Origin: Phycisphaerales bacterium
GTDB lineage: Bacteria; Planctomycetota; Phycisphaerae; Phycisphaerales; UBA1924
Reading direction: 5' to 3'
Length of the DNA: 64,000 bases
NCBI GenBank assembly: GCA_040221175.1
Contig: JAVJVK010000001.1
Location: 310,001 to 374,000, forward strand
Below the pieces are notes generated by a model. It ran no database searches and had not been told where the DNA came from. It saw only the letters and a program-made list of their open reading frames with translations. A program made the position numbers and the translations under genes. Shown piece by piece: positions 46,569-56,439 of this stretch (positions are counted from its first letter, which is position 1; each line of letters opens with the position of its first letter).

Positions 46569-47177
46569 ATGGCTACGCCATCGGAAGTGCAACTGCTGCT
46601 GGTGCGGTGCTCTCGGACCGAATGGGACGAGAACGGCCGCTTGGGCGGTGATTGCGACCTGCCCGCCTGCAAGGCCTGGGGTGAGGAACTCACCGCCGCG
46701 CTGCGGGACCAGGACCTCAGCGCCATCACCGGCATCCTGACCAGCCCCGACGAGGCCTCGAGCCAGACGGCCCACCACATCGGGAAGCTGACCGACCGCA
46801 AGGTCCGCACCATCGACGACTTGCGCGAGATCGACCTGGGCCTGTGGGAAGGCCAGCGGATGGACGAGTTGAAGGACCGATTCCCGGGCGCCTTCAAGCA
46901 GTGGAAGGAAGACCCCACGTCGGTGGTCGCCCCCGAGGGCGAGTCCTTTGCTGATGCCGAGATCCGACTGCTCAACGCGCTGGCCAAGGGCCTGGACAAG
47001 CTCAACGGCAAGGGGCGCAACGTCGCGGTGGTGGTCCGGCCGATGGCCTTCCACGTGTTGCTTAACCGACTCCAGGGCCGCGACGTCGTGGAAGGGTGGG
47101 ACTCGACCGCCGCCGGCCCCAAGCTGGCGTCGCTGCGGGTCAGGCGAGACGAGATCGTGCCCGCCAAGGCGGTGTAG
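46569..47177 (+). CDS. Histidine phosphatase-fold protein, catalytic residues lost
   Basis: A 202-residue protein with the phosphoglycerate mutase/SixA fold. The first strand is L-L-L-V-R-C-S-R-T-E-W, where active enzymes have R-H-G; the phosphorylated His is a Cys. The second motif, S-H-G in active forms, is V-V-V-R-P-M-A-F. The S-x-x-x-R-A-x-Q-T-A element reads S-P-D-E-A-S-S-Q-T-A, so its Arg is also gone. The remaining fold is well kept (E-I-D-L-G-L-W-E-G). It is probably a binding protein rather than an enzyme. GAGGAA precedes the ATG at 46,569; accD follows after 52 bases. Confidence 0.82.
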   Translation: MATPSEVQLLLVRCSRTEWDENGRLGGDCDLPACKAWGEELTAALRDQDLSAITGILTSPDEASSQTAHHIGKLTDRKVRTIDDLREIDLGLWEGQRMDELKDRFPGAFKQWKEDPTSVVAPEGESFADAEIRLLNALAKGLDKLNGKGRNVAVVVRPMAFHVLLNRLQGRDVVEGWDSTAAGPKLASLRVRRDEIVPAKAV

Positions 47178-47229
47178 CACGACCCGCCCGGGCACGTCCG
47201 AGAACAAAAACTGAATCTCCGGAGCCTCG

Positions 47230-48099
47230 ATGGCCAACAATCGGTCCATGGCATCTTCCACGACCGCCAAGCCGCGCACCTGGTCTGACCTGAGACCCGA
47301 ACGCCGCAGCCAGGTGCCCGAGGGCCTCTGGCTGCGCTGCCCGGGCTGCGAGCAACTGATCTATCGCAAGCAGATGGAGGCCAACCTCCATGTCTGCCCC
47401 GAGTGCGGACACCACTACCGCATCCAGGCCGGCGAGCGCATCAGCCAGCTGGCCGACCAGGGCAGCTTCGAGGCCATGTTCGAGGACCTGCTGCCCAAGG
47501 ACCCATTGAAGTTCGAAGACCTCAAGCCTTATGCCGGCCGGTTGCAGGCCGAGCAGAAGCGCACGGGCCGGCACGACGCGGTGGTGGCCGGGGTTGGCTT
47601 CATCAAGGGCCGTCAGGCGGTGCTTTGCTCGCTCGACCTTGGCTTCATGATGGGCTCGATGGGCAGCGTCGTGGGCGAGACCGTGACGCGGTCGATCGAA
47701 CTGGCTACCGAGCGCAAACTTCCGGTGATCGTGGTAAGCTGCTCGGGCGGCGCCCGCATGCAAGAGAGCACGCTGAGCCTGATGCAGATGGCCAAGAGCA
47801 GCGCCGCCCTGGCGCGCCACGACAAGGCGGGCGGGCTGTTCATCAGCGTGCTGGCCGACCCGACGACCGGTGGCGTCACGGCGTCGTTCGCCATGCTGGG
47901 CGACGTCATCATCGCCGAGCCGGGCGCGCTCATCGGGTTTGCCGGTCCCCGCGTCATCAGGCAGACCATCCGCCAGGAATTGCCCGAGGGCTTCCAGCGG
48001 TCGGAGTTCTGCCTGGCGCACGGGCTGATCGACAAGATCGTGCACCGGGCCGAGCTGCGCAACGAACTCGCACGCCTGATTGACTACGCCGGCCTGTGA
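47230..48099 (+). CDS. accD: Acetyl-CoA carboxylase carboxyltransferase beta subunit
   Basis: A 289-residue subunit that, with AccA, passes carboxyl from biotin to acetyl-CoA for fatty acid synthesis. The N-terminal zinc ribbon is C-P-G-C near residue 38 and C-P-E-C near 57. The crotonase-type core shows C-S-G-G-A-R-M-Q-E near 172 and P-T-T-G-G-V-T-A-S-F near 215. GGAG lies 7 bases before the ATG; a second Met is 18 bases in. The lnt gene overlaps its stop (GTGA). Confidence 0.96.
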   Translation: MANNRSMASSTTAKPRTWSDLRPERRSQVPEGLWLRCPGCEQLIYRKQMEANLHVCPECGHHYRIQAGERISQLADQGSFEAMFEDLLPKDPLKFEDLKPYAGRLQAEQKRTGRHDAVVAGVGFIKGRQAVLCSLDLGFMMGSMGSVVGETVTRSIELATERKLPVIVVSCSGGARMQESTLSLMQMAKSSAALARHDKAGGLFISVLADPTTGGVTASFAMLGDVIIAEPGALIGFAGPRVIRQTIRQELPEGFQRSEFCLAHGLIDKIVHRAELRNELARLIDYAGL

Positions 48100-49859
48100 C
48101 CGCCCAGGCTCGCAGCGCCGCACTCGTGCGCCCGAGCAAGGGGTTGCACTGGGCGCTCTTTGGCGGCGCCGCCGGACTCGCGTACGCCATCTTCGGCTTG
48201 ATGGCCGGCGAGCCCCTGGCATGGTGGCCGTTCGCGCTGCTCGCGCCCGTGCCGCTGATGGCCATCGCCATGTTCGCGGCCAAGGCTGGACGACGGGCCG
48301 TGTGGCGCACCGCGGCGGGCGCGTGGGTGGGCTCGCTCCCGCTCTGGGTCATCACGCACGCCTGGATGTTCCAGGTGTCGCCGGTGGGTTTCTTCCCTGG
48401 CATGCTGCTGCAAGGCGCCTGGACGGGCGTCTTCGTGCTCCTGGCGGCCATCGCCGTGCGCGGCCGAGGCGGACTGGTATGGACGTCGTTTGCGCTTGCG
48501 GTGACGTGGTCGTTCGTGGAGGTGTTCCGCGGCAGCGTGCTCTTCGGCGGCTATGCGTGGTTGCTCCTGGGCCATCCGATCATCGACGCACCATTTGTTT
48601 CGGCAAGCGGTGCGGTGGTGGGGGCCTACGGCGTGGGCTTCGCCCTTGCGCTGAGTGCCGCGGCGTTGACGCTGCTCTTGCGTTCCCGGGAAGAATGGCC
48701 CCGGCTCGCAACGGTCGCGCTCGGCCCGTGGGTGGCATTGGTGCTCCTGGCTTTCCTGGCTCCCCAACCAGGCTCGCCCCTTGACGCCCGCGTGGCCATC
48801 ATCCAGACCAACGTGCCGCAGGACAATCGGATGGCCTGGTCGATGGAGGACCAGGTCCGGCTGTTCGACGAGTTCGCGGCCATGACCGCGTCGGCGCGAG
48901 ACCGGGCGGACCTGGTCGTGTGGCCCGAGACCATGCTGCCCGGCCCGCCGCTCAGCCCGCAGGCCCTCGACGAGATGCGTCGCTTCGGGCTGGTGTACGT
49001 GGTTGATCTTCCCGGCCGGGACCGACTGGAGGCGACCTACTTCGCCGATGAAGCCATCGCGCTGCACAGGGCGTTGGGCGTCCCCATGATCGTGGGCGCC
49101 ACCGGCATCGACAGCCTCAGGCTCTCGACGGCCCCAGATGGTTCGGTCATGCAGGAAGACGACGGTCTGTACAACAGCGCCCATCTGCTCGTCGGTGGTG
49201 GGCTCGCCGCATCACGATACGACAAGCTGCGTCTGACTATTTTCGGAGAAGTCCTGCCGCTGGTCTCGCGTTGGGACTGGCTCGAGGAGAAGCTGCTGCT
49301 CATCGGCGCCGGCGGCATGCGATTCGACCTCGATGCGGGGAAGCAGCCGACGTGGTTCGACGTACCCATGCAGGATGGCAGCCTGCGCATGGGCACGCCG
49401 ATCTGCTTCGAGGTGGCGTACGCGGGCGTGTGCCGGAAGTTGGCGCGCGGCAACGGCGATCGGGTGGATGCATTGGTCAACCTGACCAACGACGGCTGGT
49501 TTGCGACCAGCGATGCCGGCCGGGCGATGCACCTCAAGCTTGCCCGGTGGAGAGCGCTCGAGAACGGCGTTCCCATCGTGCGGGCTGCCAACACGGGCAT
49601 CTCGGCGATCATTGATGCCCGGGGCGGCATCGCAGACGCGCAGATCGACTACCCGGGCGGTCTCGGGCGGCATTCGGTCGCCACGGCCGGGCAGACGTTC
49701 GCGACGCGGACGCCGCAGATTGTGATCGGTCAGATGCCCGGCCGGACGGTTCGGGCCACGCCCTTTTCTGGGCTGGGGTTCCTGACGCCGTGGCTCTTGT
49801 TCCTCCTGGGGGTCGTGGTGCAGGTGCGCGGCCTGGGTTCGGGGCGTCGGCCCGCATGA
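48096..49859 (+). CDS. lnt: Apolipoprotein N-acyltransferase
   Basis: A 587-residue inner-membrane enzyme that adds the third acyl chain to lipoproteins. About six N-terminal helices (10-220) precede a nitrilase-like domain. The catalytic triad fits Glu near 277 (V-W-P-E-T-M), Lys near 375 (Y-D-K-L-R) and Cys near 436 (T-P-I-C-F-E-V-A-Y). The final membrane helix is at about 560-580. It starts at GTG inside the accD stop. The window has several lipoproteins (4922, 36625, 49946) that it could modify. Confidence 0.93.
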   Translation: MTAQARSAALVRPSKGLHWALFGGAAGLAYAIFGLMAGEPLAWWPFALLAPVPLMAIAMFAAKAGRRAVWRTAAGAWVGSLPLWVITHAWMFQVSPVGFFPGMLLQGAWTGVFVLLAAIAVRGRGGLVWTSFALAVTWSFVEVFRGSVLFGGYAWLLLGHPIIDAPFVSASGAVVGAYGVGFALALSAAALTLLLRSREEWPRLATVALGPWVALVLLAFLAPQPGSPLDARVAIIQTNVPQDNRMAWSMEDQVRLFDEFAAMTASARDRADLVVWPETMLPGPPLSPQALDEMRRFGLVYVVDLPGRDRLEATYFADEAIALHRALGVPMIVGATGIDSLRLSTAPDGSVMQEDDGLYNSAHLLVGGGLAASRYDKLRLTIFGEVLPLVSRWDWLEEKLLLIGAGGMRFDLDAGKQPTWFDVPMQDGSLRMGTPICFEVAYAGVCRKLARGNGDRVDALVNLTNDGWFATSDAGRAMHLKLARWRALENGVPIVRAANTGISAIIDARGGIADAQIDYPGGLGRHSVATAGQTFATRTPQIVIGQMPGRTVRATPFSGLGFLTPWLLFLLGVVVQVRGLGSGRRPA

Positions 49860-49945
49860 ACGGCTGAACCGGGTGGGGCGCCAGGCCGTAGGGTCGGGTT
49901 CGTGGACTCAAGAACGACTGCACGTGCGAAGGGACGGTGAACTCG

Positions 49946-50980
49946 ATGGGGCGGACGGCGACGCTGGCAGCGTGTATCGGGATCTCGGTGGCCATCGGCG
50001 TGGGCGGTTGTGCCGGCGGAGGCGGTGGGCGGGCCGCAGATCAAGGCGTTGCGCCGGACTCGGTCGAGCTGTCACAGGCACGTGAGGCCGCCATCGAGCA
50101 ACTCGAGCAACTTGCCGCGCATGCTGACCCCGTCATCCGAGGCAACGCCCTCGAAGCGTTATTGGATGCTCCGGGACGAGCCTCGCCCTTGCTCGAACGG
50201 GCGCTCGGCGACCCCAGCCCCGGCGTCCGGGCGACGGCGCTGACGGGCATTGGCCGTGCCCAGCGAGCTGAATTGGCCCAGTCGGCCAAGCCCCTTTTGC
50301 GGGATCAATCGCCGTGGGTTCGCCTCAGCGCGGCCTATGCGCTGGCGGCCAATGGGGACTCGAGCGGCACGCAGGAGATCGTGCGAGCGTTGATGAACTC
50401 AGACGACCCTCGCCTGCGCGCTCAGGCGGCGTTCGTGCTGGGCGAGTTGGGCAATCCGTCAGCCCTGCCCCTGCTTCGCGAAGCGGCCGCTCGCCCGATG
50501 CCCCTGGCCCCGGAGGGTCGGGTGCGATTGATGAGCCTCCAGTTGAGCGAGGCGATGGTGAAGCTGGGAGACCAAGAGCAGATCCAGCCGATCCGGGCGG
50601 CGCTCTATCCGGCTAGCGCCCAGGAACTGGAAGCCACGGCGTTGGCGGCTCGGATCCTGGGCGAAGTGGGCGACCATGCGTCGGAGACGCAGTTGGCATT
50701 CCTGACTGCCCGGCTGGACGAGCGAGGCAACATGCTCCCGCCTGAGGTTCGTCTGGCGGCGGTGTATGCCTTGGCGCAGCTCGGCAAAACGCAGGGCGAC
50801 GCCATCGCCATCGCGTACCTGGATGATCCACGGGCATCGGTTCGGGGTTTGTCGGTACTCGCGCTGGGCGAGATTGGTAAGACCCGTCACCTGGACAAGA
50901 TGGGGTTGCTGCTGGCAGACCCAGATCCCTCCGTGCGGGTTCATGCCGCGGCTGCTGTTGTCCGGCTGACACGACCGTGA
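49946..50980 (+). CDS. HEAT-repeat lipoprotein
   Basis: A 344-residue exported protein. The signal peptide ends in the lipobox V-G-G-C followed by Ala-Gly-rich residues. Residues 50-340 are seven or more HEAT-like repeats (for example A-V-Y-A-L-A-Q-L-G, S-V-L-A-L-G-E-I-G-K, D-P-D-P-S-V-R-V-H-A-A-A-A-V). These are protein-binding scaffolds. The ATG at 49,946 is preferred because AAGGGA is 11 bases upstream; a GTG at 49,937 would put it only 2 bases away. Confidence 0.85.
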   Translation: MGRTATLAACIGISVAIGVGGCAGGGGGRAADQGVAPDSVELSQAREAAIEQLEQLAAHADPVIRGNALEALLDAPGRASPLLERALGDPSPGVRATALTGIGRAQRAELAQSAKPLLRDQSPWVRLSAAYALAANGDSSGTQEIVRALMNSDDPRLRAQAAFVLGELGNPSALPLLREAAARPMPLAPEGRVRLMSLQLSEAMVKLGDQEQIQPIRAALYPASAQELEATALAARILGEVGDHASETQLAFLTARLDERGNMLPPEVRLAAVYALAQLGKTQGDAIAIAYLDDPRASVRGLSVLALGEIGKTRHLDKMGLLLADPDPSVRVHAAAAVVRLTRP

Positions 50981-51406
50981 TAACCTGTGCCCTCTCCGGG
51001 CGAACCACGTGGTGAGTGCCGGGGGCATGGGTAGCGCCGGAAACGGCCCTGCCGGCCTGCTCGGATGGAGCCGCAGGCAACCTTGCAGGCCCCGGGGGCG
51101 TATCGACGCTCACCTCGGGCCTTGTGGGTGCGGAAGCGTCGGCTCGCTCGTTCGGGCGGGCCTATGAGGAATTGGTTGGCAAGACACGGGCTTGCATTCG
51201 ATCTGGATCGAATCGAGAGTTGAGCGAGCAAGCGAAGGGCGTGGGATTGCGCCCGAGGGAATGGGACCGACGGAAACGGTCGCCGAAGAACGAACGTAGC
51301 GGGCGAACACGGCACGAATCTCGGTGGCCGGTCACACGGAAACGCCGGGCGAGCACATCGGCCATCACACGGGCCTACGAACGGCCAAAACACGGGTTTT
51401 CACACG
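50981..51406. other. 426-bp gap, nothing certain
   Basis: No open frame has a ribosome site or family look. Several short GC-rich hairpins are possible in the first 120 bases. I compared it by eye with SRP RNA, RNase P RNA, tmRNA and common riboswitches and found no match. The second half probably holds the promoter and leader of the coiled-coil gene at 51,407. Confidence 0.4.
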
Positions 51407-52252
51407 ATGCACACTGTCACGAAGTTCCTCGTACTCCTGGCCGCGGTTGCGGGCATCGCGCTTTCCTCGCTGACCATCGCCTTTGCGGTGAATAACCGCG
51501 GGGTGCTGGCCGACTACGACCGCCTGCAAGCCGCCAACGAGGCGTTGCAGGCACGTGAGCAGGAAGCGGCCGCCAGCGCTCAGGCTGAGGCCGATCGCTT
51601 GCGTCGCGAGCAGGACGCCCTTCGTCAGCAGATCAGTGCGAGCGAGAGCGAGTTGCTCCGCCTCCGCGGTGAGGTCGGTGAACTGCGTCGCGATAAGCTG
51701 ACGGCCAACCAGCAGGTGACCACCCTGCAGAACCAGATCTCGCAGCTGAACGAGACCACCCGCATGCTCACCGAGCTGAGCGATCGCTTCGCCGAAGAGG
51801 TCAATGAGCTCCGCGGCACCGAGCTTGCCCTGCGTCAGAACGAGATCGACCTGCTGGACCGCATCGCCGACCTGCAGAGCAACAACGAGTCGCTGACGGC
51901 CACCGTTCGCGGCCTGCGTGAGCAGATTGCCCGCATGGAGAACGACGAGGGCGGCCAGGGCGAGGCTCTCGCTGGCGCCGACGTAACTACGTTCGTTACC
52001 GGCCAGATCATGGAAACCGAGCGTGACGCCTCGGGCGCCACGCTGGCCCGCGTTGACCTGGGCTCGCAAGACGGCCTGGCCCGTGGCAAGCGTCTCTTCA
52101 TCATCCGCAACGAGGGCGGCAACCGTCGCCTGGTGGGTCACTTCAACGTCCAGTCGGCCGACCTCCAGTTCGCCGAGGGCGTGGTGGACACGCTGGGCCT
52201 GGGCCTGACCCCGCGTCGCGGCGACATCGTCGTGTCGGACATCCGCCGCTAA
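51407..52252 (+). CDS. Membrane-anchored coiled-coil protein
   Basis: A 281-residue protein. One membrane helix (about 6-28) is followed by a long coiled coil (about 34-180) with regular Leu/Ile heptads and E-R-x-x-L-R spacing. A compact beta domain of about 85 residues ends it (V-D-L-G-S-Q-D-G-L-A-R-G-K-R-L-F-I), which resembles the C-terminal domains of MreC-like or secretion periplasmic proteins only in general shape. A structural or scaffolding role at the cell envelope is inferred. A small membrane protein follows 23 bases later. Confidence 0.75.
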   Translation: MHTVTKFLVLLAAVAGIALSSLTIAFAVNNRGVLADYDRLQAANEALQAREQEAAASAQAEADRLRREQDALRQQISASESELLRLRGEVGELRRDKLTANQQVTTLQNQISQLNETTRMLTELSDRFAEEVNELRGTELALRQNEIDLLDRIADLQSNNESLTATVRGLREQIARMENDEGGQGEALAGADVTTFVTGQIMETERDASGATLARVDLGSQDGLARGKRLFIIRNEGGNRRLVGHFNVQSADLQFAEGVVDTLGLGLTPRRGDIVVSDIRR

Positions 52253-52275
52253 CGAAACCTGCAGGGAGCACACGC

Positions 52276-52476
52276 ATGAGTCAGTACGGAATGCAGATGC
52301 CCGGCGGGCGTTCGTCTCGCGGTCCCAGCCTTGGCGTCATCGACGCGCTACTGCTGCTTGCGGTCGTGGCGATGGGCTTTGCCATCTTCTTTATGTGGAC
52401 CGCCGCAGCCGCTGTGAGCCCCGATGGCAAGCCCTGGCAAACCCACGGCGACGGCCCCATCGTCTTGCCGGAATAA
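52276..52476 (+). CDS. Small single-helix membrane protein
   Basis: A 66-residue protein with one membrane helix at about 21-45 and a short Pro-rich tail. GGGAG is 8 bases before the ATG, and the gene follows the coiled-coil gene closely, so the two are probably co-expressed. No family is recognised. Confidence 0.65.
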   Translation: MSQYGMQMPGGRSSRGPSLGVIDALLLLAVVAMGFAIFFMWTAAAAVSPDGKPWQTHGDGPIVLPE

Positions 52477-52520
52477 CCGGTAGAATTGGCCGGTGTGGGC
52501 GTTCGGGCAAGGCCTCGGTC

Positions 52521-52548
52521 TTGACCGCCGAAGCCTAACGGCTATTCT
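52521..52548 (+). promoter_or_regulatory. Candidate promoter for tRNA-Asp
   Basis: TTGACC at 52,521-52,526 and TATTCT at 52,543-52,548 are separated by 16 bp. Transcription would start about 33 bases before the tRNA. This is consensus and position only. Confidence 0.55.
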
Positions 52549-52587
52549 TGTCTCGCTCGTGAGAGCAGCGGGAAACCGCGACAATCT

Positions 52588-53974
<1,387 letters not shown>

Positions 53975-53988
53975 CGCTGGTCCTCAGG

Positions 53989-54306
53989 CTATCGGGATCC
54001 GCCCTCCTGATCCACGTCCGAGGCGGACGGGCGGCGGTATCGCTCGGTCTGCTCGATCACGAACCGATGCAGCTCGGCACGTGCGAATCGGTTGCTTCTG
54101 CCCACGCGACAGGGTCGGATGCGGCCGGCTTTGACCAGGTACTCAAGTGACTTGAGGGCGTCGGCCATGTCGCGATCGCCCTCATCGAGCCTGAGGTAGA
54201 CGACCGCCTCCTGTGCGGTCATCAATGTCGGCGCAACACGTGGCGGCTCCGTCGGCAGCCATTCGGTGGAGCCGAGGTGGGCGAGGTGTCCCCGTGCCTC
54301 GGTCAT
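53989..54306 (-). CDS. Excisionase-type HTH DNA-binding protein
   Basis: A 105-residue protein whose C-terminal 65 residues match the winged-helix HTH_17/MerR-like excisionase fold: M-T-A-Q-E-A-V-V-Y-L-R-L at the start and V-K-A-G-R-I-R-P-C-R-V-G-R-S-N-R-F at the wing. Such proteins direct integrases toward excision. The start at 54,306 is favoured because its ATG overlaps the stop of dam upstream (ATGA). The integrase ATG follows after 14 bases. Confidence 0.8.
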   Translation of the reverse strand: MTEARGHLAHLGSTEWLPTEPPRVAPTLMTAQEAVVYLRLDEGDRDMADALKSLEYLVKAGRIRPCRVGRSNRFARAELHRFVIEQTERYRRPSASDVDQEGGSR

Positions 54307-54791
54307 GCGGGCCACCGTTTGCTGCGTCGGAAGAAGGCGGCGCGAGACCAGTTGGTCGACCTCGGAGGCTTGCCTCGGAAGATCACGATCGCTGAGGGGA
54401 ATGGTGCCGAGTTGCTCGCGTCGCCGAAGCGAAGCCTTCCACGAACGAATCTGATCTCGTCGGCATGCACGATGTCGGCGTGCCACCACGAGGTATCCGT
54501 GCGTGCTGGGATGAGGCAGACCACTGTGGCGCCGCACGCCGCGCTCTCACGCGCCTTACGGACCCACTGGCCGATCTCGCGACCATACGGCGGGTTCATC
54601 CAACACACGCCGGACCAGTCTTGATCGAGGCCGTTCTCACGTTTCGTGAAGTACGCGTTGCACTTGGCGTTCGCCTTCGTCGCGCATACGTCGAGCGTGA
54701 AGCCAAACTCCGCGTCGAGCTCTGCGAAGAGATGGTCCGGAGTGGCCCAGAGGTCGGTCTCAGAACTGAAGTGGACGGACATTCTTGCCAT
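54303..54791 (-). CDS. Phage-type N6-adenine DNA methyltransferase
   Basis: A 162-residue enzyme of the phage Dam family (DNA_N-6-adenine methyltransferase). The N-terminal W-A-T-P-D-H-L-F-A-E-L, then D-V-C-A-T-K-A-N-A-K-C, and the catalytic N-P-P-Y-G-R at 66-71 are characteristic. It has no restriction partner nearby, so it probably protects or marks the element's DNA. The start could be Met1 (54,791) or Met4. Its stop overlaps the HTH gene start. Confidence 0.9.
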   Translation of the reverse strand: MARMSVHFSSETDLWATPDHLFAELDAEFGFTLDVCATKANAKCNAYFTKRENGLDQDWSGVCWMNPPYGREIGQWVRKARESAACGATVVCLIPARTDTSWWHADIVHADEIRFVRGRLRFGDASNSAPFPSAIVIFRGKPPRSTNWSRAAFFRRSKRWPA

Positions 54792-54845
54792 CGTGCTTCT
54801 CCGTGTCAGCGGACATGTGAACAGTGCTGGGAAAAAGGGGGCCGA

Positions 54846-55595
54846 CTACGCGTCGGTGCCCGCTCGGGTGGTCCTGGGGACTGGAAGGCCGCCTCGAACA
54901 GTGAAGTCGTCGGGAGAGGTGGCGTCTGTGCGCAAAAGGCGCTGCTGGAAACGCGGCGGGAGCACCGGCCGGCCGTCGGGCAAGCGGAGCTCGGTCAATC
55001 GATGCACCATCGCGGCAAGTGACACTTCAAAGGCGGTCGTGAGCCGGGGAAGCACGCGGTGCCGCCAAAGCCATTCGGACTCGCTGCAATCCTCTGAGAG
55101 AATGACGGTGCAGACAAAGGGGTCGAGATCGAAGTAGTTCAACGCTTGAGTGACCGAGGGCATCACATGGTCCAGAGGCATCAGGAATGCCGCGGCGAAC
55201 CGGTCGGCCTGCCGCTCGATCTGCAGCGGTGAGCCCGGACCGACTGTTGCCGTCTCGTGGAAGCTGGTTCGAATGCTGCCGTGCAACCTGAAGTGGCCCA
55301 GTTCGTGTGCCGCTGTGAACCGGAGACGAGCCGGTGACTTCAACAGAGTCTCGCTCACGAGGATCTCATTCGACTCGATGAACGTCGCGCCGAGCACGTC
55401 GGGTCCGTACGCCGAGAGGTCGGAGATTCCATACTGGATACCCAGCGGATGCTCGATCCAACGCTCTACCGGGACCGGAAGAGCAACGCTGTCCGCTCCG
55501 AGTTGTTCGACGCACTCTTCGATGCACTCACGAGCCGCCTGCTCGACCCGGCGAACCGTCGGACTCGGCTCAAGCTGCACATTGATGCCGCTCAC
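54846..55595 (-). CDS. ImmA/IrrE-family metallopeptidase
   Basis: A 249-residue zinc peptidase with H-E-L-G-H at 97-101 and a third ligand region in E-R-Q-A-D-R-F-A-A-A-F-L-M-P, the usual ImmA layout. Family members cleave a partner XRE repressor to induce mobile elements. The partner is the gene just upstream, whose TGA overlaps the GTG start here (GTGA). The C-terminal 90 residues are an extra domain with two Arg-rich helices. Confidence 0.92.
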   Translation of the reverse strand: MSGINVQLEPSPTVRRVEQAARECIEECVEQLGADSVALPVPVERWIEHPLGIQYGISDLSAYGPDVLGATFIESNEILVSETLLKSPARLRFTAAHELGHFRLHGSIRTSFHETATVGPGSPLQIERQADRFAAAFLMPLDHVMPSVTQALNYFDLDPFVCTVILSEDCSESEWLWRHRVLPRLTTAFEVSLAAMVHRLTELRLPDGRPVLPPRFQQRLLRTDATSPDDFTVRGGLPVPRTTRAGTDA

Positions 55596-55993
55596 CGAGC
55601 ACCTCCTTGGGGCTCACCACCGTCTGCTCTTCGCTTCGCTTCGGCGATGAGCGCATCCCAGTCCTCAGCCGACAGGCTCCTGGCGGTGCGGAGGAACTCG
55701 GGGACCTTGGCCGCAGACGTCGCGTCTTGCGTTGCGATCTCACCGACGACGGCATCCGGTCGCTGCCAGCCCGCGCGGAGGATCGCCTCATCGATGCGGT
55801 AAACCTGAGCGATTCGGAGCAAGAGGGCTTCCGACGGGGTCCTTCGGCCCTTCTCGAGATCGGTGATGTAGGCTGGGGCGACGTCCAGGATCCGGGCGAC
55901 ATCGCGGAGTCCCAAATCGAGGACTTCGATCCGCTGTTTCCGGAGCACGTCGCCGATGGCGGGTGAGTTCTGCTGTGAGCGTTCTGCGGGCAC
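55592..55993 (-). CDS. XRE-family transcriptional repressor
   Basis: A 133-residue regulator. The helix-turn-helix is at about 25-65 (L-R-D-V-A-R-I-L-D-V-A-P-A-Y-I-T-D-L-E-K). It is paired with the ImmA peptidase, so by analogy with the ICE systems of Bacillus it would keep the integrase operon silent until cleaved. It heads the minus-strand operon, which makes self-repression likely. The promoter would lie in 55,994-56,120, but no clear consensus was seen. Confidence 0.9.
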   Translation of the reverse strand: MPAERSQQNSPAIGDVLRKQRIEVLDLGLRDVARILDVAPAYITDLEKGRRTPSEALLLRIAQVYRIDEAILRAGWQRPDAVVGEIATQDATSAAKVPEFLRTARSLSAEDWDALIAEAKRRADGGEPQGGAR

Positions 55994-56229
55994 GCGAAAC
56001 TCCCTGTGTACGCTGACATGTTAACAGCCATTCTCGGTCCAGGCAAGCGTCAATCGTCTGGAATTCGAGTACGGGTCCTGATAGGATCGGCCGTCGCCTC
56101 GGGAGGGGCGATGGCGTCGTCCTGACGCCGACGCTTACAGCGTCGTCAGAACGAGGCAGCACACCCGGTAAACCAGCGCCAACTGGCTAAGGGCGAGGAC
56201 TTCATCAACCTCGGCGTGCTGTTCTCGTA

Positions 56230-56263
56230 GAGCCGGATGCGTGGAGACGCGCTTGTCCGGTTC
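56230..56263 (+). ncRNA. Group II intron domain V
   Basis: Exactly 34 nt: a 9-bp lower stem beginning G-A-G-C (the AGC catalytic triad, with the G-U wobble), a 2-nt bulge (UU at 56,253-56,254), a 5-bp upper stem and a GAGA tetraloop (56,244-56,247). This is the standard 9+5+4+5+2+9 architecture. The bulge is UU where AC or CG is more common. A stem at 56,151-56,163 with 56,215-56,229 leads directly into it. Confidence 0.85.
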
Positions 56264-56330
56264 GACGGAGGCTCGTCAGCGTAATCCCCTCCCGCCACGG
56301 CATATGCCCGTGAGTCTGCGAGGGAGTAAT

Positions 56331-56439
56331 CCTGGCGTTCGATCCGATGGTCGCGTCCGGTGAGGCCGGGCGACAGGGACACACGAAGGGCTGGGTATAG
56401 CAATGCGTTGCCGCTCTTCGCCGTGATGGATCGAAGCGG
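56331..56439 (+). other. Predicted RNA circle (exon) of permuted intron
   Basis: It lies between the putative 3' splice site after GTAAT at 56,330 (9 nt after bulged A56321) and the 5' splice site before GTGTG at 56,440. If the intron splices in permuted order this 109-nt piece is joined end to end. A second GTAATCC at 56,281 is an alternative 3' site, so the circle could be about 154 nt. The sequence has no frame of note. Confidence 0.45.

Noticed and set aside
50990-51100. Riboswitch or small stable RNA upstream of the coiled-coil gene
   Set aside because: GC-rich hairpins are possible, but no core motif of a known class could be matched.
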